64,000 bases of DNA, from the NCBI GenBank assembly GCA_016720935.1, contig JADKJP010000003.1:372001-436000 (forward strand). Reading direction: 5' to 3'. The stretch's first letter is position 1. The number at the start of each line of letters is the position of its first letter. Positions 57,119 to 64,000 of this stretch are shown here, one piece after another. Origin of the DNA: Bacteroidota bacterium. GTDB taxonomy: Bacteria > Bacteroidota > Bacteroidia > AKYH767-A > 2013-40CM-41-45. The position numbers were made by a program, and so were the translations under genes. A model generated the notes under the pieces. The model saw nothing but the letters and a program-made list of their open reading frames with translations, made no database searches and was not told the DNA's origin.

Positions 57119-57988
57119 ATGTTTAAACTCCTCAACCAACCCTACCCAAAAGAATGGAAGATTCAGAAGGGAATCCGGGCGGCGTTTGTGAGCGGGTTGA
57201 TTGTTTTTGCATTTCTCTGGGTTTTTGAGCCCTTTGGCATTTCCGGTGTGGAGGTTTATAACACTCACCTTTTTATTCTTGGTTATGGAGCCGTAACGAC
57301 TTTGGTTGTGCTGCTCATTATTCCTTTGCCCTTGATTTTTAAGAATTTTTTCAGGGAGGAGAAGTGGACGGTAGGGAAAAACATCGCCTATTTCGTTTTT
57401 ATTTTTTTCTGCATTGGAATCGGTAACTGGTTGTACACCCATATCATGACCGGTTTGCCATTGGTCTGGAGAAGTTTTCTGTTTTTCCAATTTGTAACTG
57501 TTGCAGTCGCTGTGGTCGTCGCGGGCTCCACCACGATGTTGAACTACAGTCGCTTCGTTACTCTCAATGTGGAAGAGGCCAAACAGATTGAAAAAGAAGT
57601 ATCCAAAATTGAAAAGCGTCCCGAGCAGGTAGAGTGGACTTTACTTTCAGAAAATGAGAAGGACGAGCCCTTGAAAGTAGATTCATCTTCGCTTTTGTTT
57701 ATCGAATCAGCGGATAATTATTCTAAAATTATTTTCAGAAAAGACGGACAGGTTAAATCCGTTTTGTTGCGATCCAGTCTGAAAAGAACAGAAAGTCAGC
57801 TAAATCATCCTTTTGTTTTTCGCTGTCATCGTTCATTTCTCGTGAACCTGACCAAAGTCGACTCGGTTTCAGGAAATTCACAGGGCTATCGTTTGCATTT
57901 TTCAGGTACTGATGAGACTATTCCTGTTGCCCGACGAACCGGACAAGAGTTGCATGAACGATTGCATAGCCTGGAGAAGTCGGTTTGA
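57119..57988 (+). CDS. Membrane-anchored LytTR transcriptional regulator
   Basis: The 289-residue protein has four hydrophobic segments in the N-terminal half (about 22-42, 48-78, 90-112 and 117-142), a linker with coiled-coil character, and a LytTR DNA-binding domain at about 180-285. That domain shows LLFIESADNYSKIIFRKDGQVKSVLLRSSLKRTESQL, FVFRCHRSFLVNLTKVD and IPVARRTGQELHERL. LytTR proteins bind DNA as beta-strand factors, and the membrane-bound form is frequent in Bacteroidota. There is no response-regulator receiver domain. The targets cannot be told. Confidence 0.88.
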   Translation: MFKLLNQPYPKEWKIQKGIRAAFVSGLIVFAFLWVFEPFGISGVEVYNTHLFILGYGAVTTLVVLLIIPLPLIFKNFFREEKWTVGKNIAYFVFIFFCIGIGNWLYTHIMTGLPLVWRSFLFFQFVTVAVAVVVAGSTTMLNYSRFVTLNVEEAKQIEKEVSKIEKRPEQVEWTLLSENEKDEPLKVDSSSLLFIESADNYSKIIFRKDGQVKSVLLRSSLKRTESQLNHPFVFRCHRSFLVNLTKVDSVSGNSQGYRLHFSGTDETIPVARRTGQELHERLHSLEKSV

Positions 57989-58389
57989 TTTCATCCGGAA
58001 AGAAAAATTTCTCAAAACAACTTATTGGTCTGACTGAAAATGAAGGCAAATTTTTGTCTTTCTAATATTTCCACCTTCCCATTTCGCCTGAATTTTTAAG
58101 CCATTCGTCCCAAAGCTCCCTTTTTGTCCCAATTCCCAACCATTCCCCCCAATTCCCCGCCACCCCTGTTTTCGCCCCCTAAATTTGCCCTCACAAAACA
58201 AAAAACCTCAAACCCCAAGCCTCGAACTCGAAACTCAATAACCCAGCCAATAACTACCAATAACTAAATAACCAACCAACTCTAACTCAAAACTCAATAA
58301 CTCAATAACTCAATAACCCAATAGCTCAACAACTCAACAACTCAATAACCCAATAACCCAATAACCAAATAACTCAACAACTCATTCTC
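57989..58389. repeat. Gap with AACTCAATAACTCAAT simple repeats
   Basis: From about 58222 to 58383 the sequence is made of AATAACTCAATAACCCAATA-like units, about 15 copies with variation. Before that lies a C-rich stretch (CCAATTCCCCGCCACCCC, 58146-58168). No coding potential. A related ACGAAAAACGAACAACC tract lies at 59168-59212. Confidence 0.75.
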
Positions 58390-59085
58390 ATGTCCCTCTT
58401 CAACCTCTTCCTCACCATCCACATCGTCTGCGGCTTTACCGCATTTTTTGTTGCACCTGTTGCTATGGCTGTTAAAAAAGGCGGCGATTCCCACCGTAAA
58501 TGGGGAAAAGTATTTTTCTGGGCAATGGCAGGAGTGTGCGGAGCTGCCCTGGTAATGGCACCGATGCACAACAATTTATTCCTGACACTCGTCGCGGTGT
58601 TTTCATTTTATCTGGCTTTTTCAGGGTATCGTTCCTTGTACCGGAAAAATATCAAAAGCTGGAAAGACGTGGCATTTATCGATTGGTTCGTTGTAATTCT
58701 GAACGCGTTGTTTTGTCTGACTTTGTTGATTATCGGAATCGGAAAACTTCCTGATTCTTTCGGGGTAATTTCAATTGTTTTCGGAACAATCGGATCCCTC
58801 AACAGTCTCAGGGATCTTGTTTCATTCGTCAGACCTGCGCAAACAAAAGGAAAATGGTTTTTCAGCCACATGGGTGGAATGATTGGAGCTTACATCGCGG
58901 CCGTTTCCGCCTTTTCTGCTGTGAATTTTAATTTTGAATGGCTCCCGGTGAGTATTCAGTGGCTCTGGCCAACCATCATCGGAGTGCCTGCCATGATGAT
59001 CTGGATGAAACAGTACCGCAGGAAATTCTCCAAAGGCAAAGCGATCCGCGAGGAAGTGGAGGTGAGGATTCAACCGGAAGCGTGA
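58390..59085 (+). CDS. Multi-pass membrane protein (DUF2306-like)
   Basis: The 231-residue protein has about seven hydrophobic segments (8-28, 38-58, 62-80, 95-118, 122-142, 158-180 and 190-208). The motif order (LTIHIVCGFTAFFVAPVAMAVKKGGDSHRKWGKVFFWAM ... GGMIGAYIAAVSAFSAVN) is typical of DUF2306-like inner-membrane proteins, whose His residues (HIVCG, SHRKWG, SHMGGM) may bind haem or metal. The assignment is moderate. It precedes sucA by 182 bp on the same strand, but a promoter box before sucA suggests separate transcription. Confidence 0.62.
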   Translation: MSLFNLFLTIHIVCGFTAFFVAPVAMAVKKGGDSHRKWGKVFFWAMAGVCGAALVMAPMHNNLFLTLVAVFSFYLAFSGYRSLYRKNIKSWKDVAFIDWFVVILNALFCLTLLIIGIGKLPDSFGVISIVFGTIGSLNSLRDLVSFVRPAQTKGKWFFSHMGGMIGAYIAAVSAFSAVNFNFEWLPVSIQWLWPTIIGVPAMMIWMKQYRRKFSKGKAIREEVEVRIQPEA

Positions 59086-59236
59086 ATATGAGTTTTTATG
59101 GATCATAATCAGAAAATTGATACAACATTTTCTGAAAAGAATTTCCTGTTCTGAACAAAGAAAATCTAAAAACCAATAACGAAAAACGAACAACCAACAA
59201 CGAAAAACCTTCAACTATCCATTAAAAAAGTATCCG

Positions 59237-59244
59237 TACCTTTG
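59237..59244 (+). promoter_or_regulatory. -7 box before sucA
   Basis: TACCTTTG matches TAnnTTTG, 23 nt before the sucA ATG. No TTG at standard spacing. Confidence 0.4.
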
Positions 59245-59267
59245 TCCGCTCTCACCCTCATTTTAAA

Positions 59268-62016
59268 ATGGACAAATTTTCTTATCTCGGTAATGCGGAT
59301 GTTTCGCAGATTGAAGCTCAATATCAGCAGTTTTTGACAAATCCGGAATCTGTTCCGGAAAGCTGGAGGAAATTTTTTGAAGGTTTTGAGTTTGCACGGA
59401 CTTCCTATGATGTTCCCGGCTCAACAACATCAAAGCAAAATGCTGTTCCTGAAAATTTTCAGAAGGAATTCAATGTCGTAAACCTGATCAACGGCTATCG
59501 TAACCGCGGACACTTGTTTACGAAAACCAATCCGGTGCGCGAACGGAGGAAGTATACTCCCACACTGGAACTGGAAAATTTTGGATTGAGTGCTGCTGAT
59601 GCGGAAACAGTTTTCCAGGCAGGATCACTCATCGGTATTGGTCCTTCAAAATTAAAAGACATCGTCAACCATCTCGAGGAGACATACTGCGCTTCCATTG
59701 GTGCAGAATACAAATACATCCGTACTCCGGAAATTGTCGACTGGCTCGAACAAAAAATGGAAAGCAAAAAAAATGCTGTTGCTTTTCCCATTGAAAAGAA
59801 GAGAAAGATTTTGACAAAGCTGAACGAAGCTGTCGCTTTCGAAAATTTCATTCATACAAAATTTGTGGGGCAAAAAAGATTTTCTCTCGAAGGTTGCGAA
59901 ACCCTGATTCCCGCCCTCGATGCTGTTATTGAAAAGGAGCAGAGCAGGGGATTAAAGAATTTGTCATCGGTATGGCTCATCGCGGACGACTGAATGTTCT
60001 GGCGAATGTCCTTGGTAAAACCTATGAAGAAATATTTGGCGAGTTTGAAGGGACAGAATACGATGACATGGAATTCGCGGGTGATGTGAAATATCATCTT
60101 GGTTTTTCCAGTGATGTTGTCACAACTTCTGGAAAGAAAATCCACCTCAGTGTCGCTCCAAATCCTTCTCACCTCGAAACGGTTGATCCGATTGTACAGG
60201 GTGTTGTGCGTTCCAAAATTGACAACACTCCCGGTGGTAATGAAGATCAGATCGCGCCCATTCTGATTCATGGTGACGCCGCAATCGCCGGTCAGGGTGT
60301 CGTGTATGAAGTAATTCAAATGTCTTTGCTGAGAGGATATCGGACAGGCGGAACCATTCACCTGGTAACGAATAATCAAATCGGATTCACTACAAATTAT
60401 ATCGACGGTCGTTCAAGTACATACTGTACGGATGTTGCCAAAGTCACGCTCTCTCCTGTCTTCCACGTAAATGGAGATGATGTTGAAGCATTGGTCTACA
60501 CCATCGAACTCGCAATGGAGTTCAGACAGAAATTTCACCGTGATGTATTCATTGATATTCTCGGATACCGGAAATATGGTCACAACGAAGGCGATGAGCC
60601 CCGGTTCACACAACCTTTGCTCTACAAAGCAATCGCGGAACATCCGAATGCTCGTGAAGTGTACAATGCGAAACTTCTCTCTCAGGGAGAAGTGGAGGCA
60701 AGCCTGGCGCGTGAGCTCGAAAAAGAATTCAAAGCCATGCTCCAGATTAGTCTGGATACAGCCCGACAATCAAAAAGTAAAAAGAAAGTTTCTCCACACC
60801 TCGAAGGAAGCTGGAAAGGTTTACGCATTTCAAATGAATCCGATTTCGAAACTTCTCCTGAAACGGGAGTAGAGAAAAAAATCTTAATCGATATCGGAAA
60901 TAAAATCTCGACACTTCCTTCCGATAAAAAATTCTTCAGTAAGACAGTCCGCTTATTCGAAGACAGAAAAAAACTTGTCACGGATGAAAAAGCAGATTGG
61001 GCCATGGCGGAATTACTGGCTTATGGAACACTGCTGAAAGACGGTTTCCCTATCCGGTTCAGTGGACAAGATGTAGAACGTGGAACTTTTTCTCACCGTC
61101 ACGCAGTTGTTCGTGTGGAGGATTCTGAAGAACAGTATACACCTCTTGCTAATGTAGATCCAAAGCAGGCGTCATTTTCTATTTACAATTCTCTGCTCTC
61201 GGAATATGCGGTTCTTGGATTTGAATATGGTTATGCCATGTCGACACCAAACGCTCTTGTAATCTGGGAAGCGCAGTTTGGTGATTTCATGAATGGTGCG
61301 CAGATTGTGATTGACCAGTACATCAGCAGCGCCGAAGACAAATGGAACCGGATGAATGGCATCGTCATGTTATTGCCTCACGGTTATGAAGGCCAGGGAG
61401 CGGAGCATTCGAGCGCGCGTCTGGAACGTTTCCTCAACCTATGTGCTGAACACAATATGCAGATTGTGAATTGCACTACGCCAGCGAACTTCTTTCATGC
61501 ATTGCGTCGTCAGTTAAAACGTCCGTTCAGAAAACCTTTGGTTGTTTTTCTCCAAAGAGTTTGTTGCGTCATCCACGTTGTGTTTCTTCTTTTGATGATT
61601 TGTCAAAAGGTGGATTCCGCGAAGTGATTGATGATGTAAGCGCGGATGCAAAACAGGTTAAAAAAGTTGTGGTTTGCTCCGGCAAAGTGTACTATGAATT
61701 ATTGGAACAAAAAGAAAAAGATCAGGCAAATGATATCGCATTGGTAAGACTGGAGCAATTGTATCCTTTCCCTGCCGGACAATTGATCGCCTTGAAGAAA
61801 AAATATTCAAAAGCGACAGAGTGGATCTGGTTGCAGGAAGAGCCGATCAACATGGGTGCCTGGTCATATTTGTTGAGGACTTGTCAGGATATTTCTTTCA
61901 AAGTCATCGCCAGATCAGAAAGCGCCAGTCCTGCCACAGGATCTCACAAAACTCATGAACGCGAACAAAAGGAACTCCTCAACAGAGTCTTCGAAAAAGT
62001 AGCCATCTCTCAATAA
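59268..62016 (+). pseudogene. sucA: 2-oxoglutarate dehydrogenase E1 component, two frameshifts
   Basis: SucA decarboxylates 2-oxoglutarate with thiamine diphosphate as part of the TCA-cycle E1-E2-E3 complex. Three frames together give about 916 residues, close to the normal length. The N-terminal SYLGNADVSQIEAQYQQFL segment recruits the complex. GMAHRGRLNVLANVLGK, HGDAAIAGQGVVYEV and TNNQIGFTT are thiamine-site motifs. LLPHGYEGQGAEHSSARLERFL and WLQEEPINMGAW follow. The first break is a missing G at 59936-59937 (AAGG should be AAGGG, restoring EKGAEQGIKEFVIGMAH). The second is a missing T in the run at 61545-61549. Both are homopolymer indels, so a sequencing error is more likely than gene death. 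Confidence 0.92.
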
Positions 62017-62097
62017 TATCCCTCTGCGTCTCTTTGCGTCTTTGCGCGAAATATTTTCGGCAAAAGCCCAAAAGACGCAATGAAAAAAATTATTCCT

Positions 62098-63344
62098 ATG
62101 TCAAAAGTCGAAATGAAAGTCCCCAGCCCCGGTGAATCCATCACTGAAGTTCAGATAGCAAGATGGATTTGCAAAGATGGCGCATACGTTGAAAAGGATG
62201 ATGAGATCTGTGAGATTGATTCCGACAAAGCAACGTTGACACTGAATGCTGAAGCCTCAGGGACAATAAAAATTCTTGCGAAAGAAGGAGAAACTGTCGC
62301 TGTAGGCGCGGTTGTTTGTTCTATCGATACAGATGGAGTAGCGCCTGAGATTAAAAAGGAGGAAAAGCCAAAAGCAAAAAATGAAACTGCAGCTCCTGTC
62401 GCGACACCTGCTGTGGCTGCGAAAGAAGTAGCACCGGCTTCTTATGCTGCCGGCATTCCTTCTCCTGCTGCCGAAAAGCTGATGAAAGAAAAAGGCATCG
62501 CTCCGGCGCAGGTAAGTGCATCCGGTAAAGGTGGAAGAATTACTAAGGGAGATGTACTCAATGCCGGTAATGTTCCGGCAAATGCTTCAGCGGTCGCGCC
62601 TCTCAATCCGGGTGGTGAACGCAATGAGCGCAGGGAGAAGATGAGTATGCTCCGTAAAAAAGTTGCGGAACGACTCGTTGCGGTGAAGCAGGAAACCGCA
62701 ATGCTGACCACGTTTAACGAGGTTGACATGCGTCCGATTATGGATATTCGTAAACAGTATAAAGATAAATTCAAAGAAGCTCATGGTGTAAATCTGGGTT
62801 TCATGTCGTTTTTTACAAAGGCGGTGTGTGAAGCATTGTATGCTTTCCCTGCGGTGAATGCACGCATTGATGGTACAGACCTGGTTTATCATGATTACTG
62901 TGATATTGGAATCGCGGTGAGCGCTCGAAAGGATTGATGGTACCTGTGATTCGCAATGCAGAAACTTTGAGTCTGGCTCAGATCGAAGCCAACGTGATGG
63001 AGCTTGCGGAAGAGCTCGTGATGGAAAGATTTCCATCGATGAAATGACCGGTGGAACATTTACGATTACCAACGGTGGCGTTTTCGGGTCCATGTTATCA
63101 ACTCCGATTATCAATCCTCCTCAAAGCGCGATTCTTGGAATGCACAATATCGTTGAGCGTCCTGTCGCTATCGATGGAAAGGTGGAAATCCGTCCGATCA
63201 CGTATGTCGCGCTCTTATGATCACCGCATCATCGACGGTCGCGAGTCTGTCGGGTTCCTGGTTAAAGTGAAACAAATGCTGGAGGATCCAACAAAGATGC
63301 TGTTTCATGGCAAAGATCCGGTGCAGACTTTGCTGGGGCTTTAA
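62098..63344 (+). pseudogene. sucB: Dihydrolipoamide succinyltransferase (E2 of 2-oxoglutarate dehydrogenase), about three frameshifts
   Basis: SucB moves the succinyl group to CoA. The N-terminal lipoyl domain contains EIDSDKATLTLNAEASG with the lipoylated Lys. An E3-binding domain follows (IPSPAAEKLMKEKGIAPAQVSASGKGGRITKGDVL), then the catalytic domain ending SYDHRIIDGRE, with the HxxxDG active site, and LLGL. The reading frame breaks at about 62931 (missing G in AAAGG), 63009-63014 (one base missing in GAAGAGCTCG) and 63205-63216 (two bases missing or one extra in GCGCTCTTATG). All lie within 300 bp. It follows sucA by 81 bp and is co-transcribed. The first ATG in frame is at 62080; 62098 (MSKVEMKVPSPGES) fits the family better. 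Confidence 0.9.
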
Positions 63345-63380
63345 AGTGTTTAATCTGTATCAAATTTTCAATGGTTAATG

Positions 63381-63415
63381 GATTTGAACCAGCCCAAATG
63401 GGGTTCAGATCTTTT
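63381..63415 (+). terminator. Possible terminator after sucB
   Basis: GATTTGAACC pairs with GGTTCAGATC (one G-T and one mismatch) and is followed by only four Ts, so it is moderate. The rest of 63345-63660 shows no gene or repeat. Confidence 0.45.
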
Positions 63416-63660
63416 CATGCAAGTAATTAATGCCGCTTAAACTTCAATTTGTTAAATTATTGTGGCGGCATAACTAATTCTAATGTAGGTTCTCTTCCAT
63501 TATCCTCGGAACCCTGCATAAGATTGGTAGGGGTCATCTCTAAATAAACTTGAATTGTAGATTTCACGAATACAAATAAAACTGCAAATAAATGCTAGAA
63601 ATCAGATGTATGTCTAATATTTGCTTTGGAAATGATCGTCTGTTTTTGTAAATTAGCTAG

Positions 63661-64000
63661 GTGAAAAAGATAAAAGGGCTTGATTTTATTATCGACAAGC
63701 TAACAAACTCAATTGAAAATGTCGTTACTGGCGATATCTTTCAAACAGAGGTGTCTCTATTAACAAAACTAGATTTGAAATCAATCACCAAAGGAAATGG
63801 CTGGACATTTAATTGGAAATCTGAAATTAGTGATCCTGCCAGAGAAGTTTACAAATTGACAATTATCAATAATTCCACAATCATTCAGGATTAATCAGTT
63901 TGGAAGTTAAGGTGGATCATGTTTTTTATGCATTTTGGTTGAGAGTGCACCTTTCAATAAAGGAAAATCCAAGATGTATTCCGGTGTTGCTGGGAATTTG
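63661..64000 (+). pseudogene. Conserved protein of unknown function, frameshifted and cut by the window edge
   Basis: The frame starts at GTG 63661 and stops at 63894 after IINNSTIIQD. Correcting three homopolymer indels continues it to the window end as GLISLEVKVDHVFMHLVESAPFN and then KGKSKMYSGVAGNL. The indels are a missing G at 63888-63889, an extra T at 63922-63927 and an extra T at 63933-63936. The corrected protein is cytoplasmic and looks like an intact conserved protein that runs beyond the window. I do not recognise the family with confidence. The density of indels is the same as in sucB. Confidence 0.5.

Noticed and set aside
59268..63344. sucA and sucB as true pseudogenes
   Set aside because: The breaks are mostly single-base homopolymer indels, the flanking sequence keeps full coding character, and all motifs are intact. 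Sequence error is simpler, though not proven.

Overview
The window looks like Bacteroidota chromosome, possibly the end of a draft contig. At least eight proteins have, or appear to have, the C-terminal sorting domain of the type IX secretion system. Many genes have a TAnnTTTG box just upstream, the -7 element of the Bacteroidota housekeeping sigma factor, and start codons lack clear Shine-Dalgarno sequences. Other typical families are DUF5689, a TonB receptor with an N-terminal carboxypeptidase-like domain, LytTR with membrane segments, GIN and MbnP. I cannot name the genus.

Layout. 1-2.6 kb: a POTRA outer-membrane protein (partial) and a CBS protein, divergent from pdxJ and an alpha/beta hydrolase. 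2.7-8.3 kb: DUF5689 lipoprotein and TonB receptor, divergent from a secreted nuclease. 8.5-9.6 kb: a Y1 (IS200/RAYT-like) transposase beside four REP-like palindromes. 9.8-15.4 kb: deoxyhypusine-synthase-like protein, hydrolase, Gcr-family membrane protein and PQQ-type propeller. 15.6-26.7 kb: a type II-C CRISPR-Cas locus. 26.9-30.4 kb: two secreted beta-propeller-like proteins. 30.7-37.6 kb: a probable copper-handling island. 38-57 kb: secreted and surface proteins, peptidases and membrane proteins. 57-64 kb: LytTR regulator, a membrane protein, and sucA-sucB, both frameshifted.

The CRISPR locus is the strongest system. cas9-cas1-cas2 lie on the minus strand. The array has 64 repeats of 47 bp with 62 regular spacers and faces the operon. 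A tracrRNA gene, not found by ORF calling, sits on the plus strand opposite the cas9 start. It has a 22-nt anti-repeat, a nexus hairpin and a terminator. Each repeat contains TTG-N18-TATCTTTG, a full Bacteroidota promoter, and the tracrRNA has TTG-N19-TAGTTTTG. So every crRNA is probably started from its own repeat, as in Neisseria type II-C systems. Near the cas-proximal end is a shrunken, promoter-dead repeat with a 20-bp pseudo-spacer.

The copper island combines two small YC/HC/CHL proteins, a Met-rich outer-membrane barrel, an MbnP-like lipoprotein, a haem-type lipoprotein, a YHS lipoprotein, a periplasmic HMA protein and a second barrel. A 198-bp foldback MITE lies inside it. Substrate and function are inferred.

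The last 4 kb carries about eight small indels, mostly in homopolymers. This points to sequence error near a contig end rather than real gene decay.
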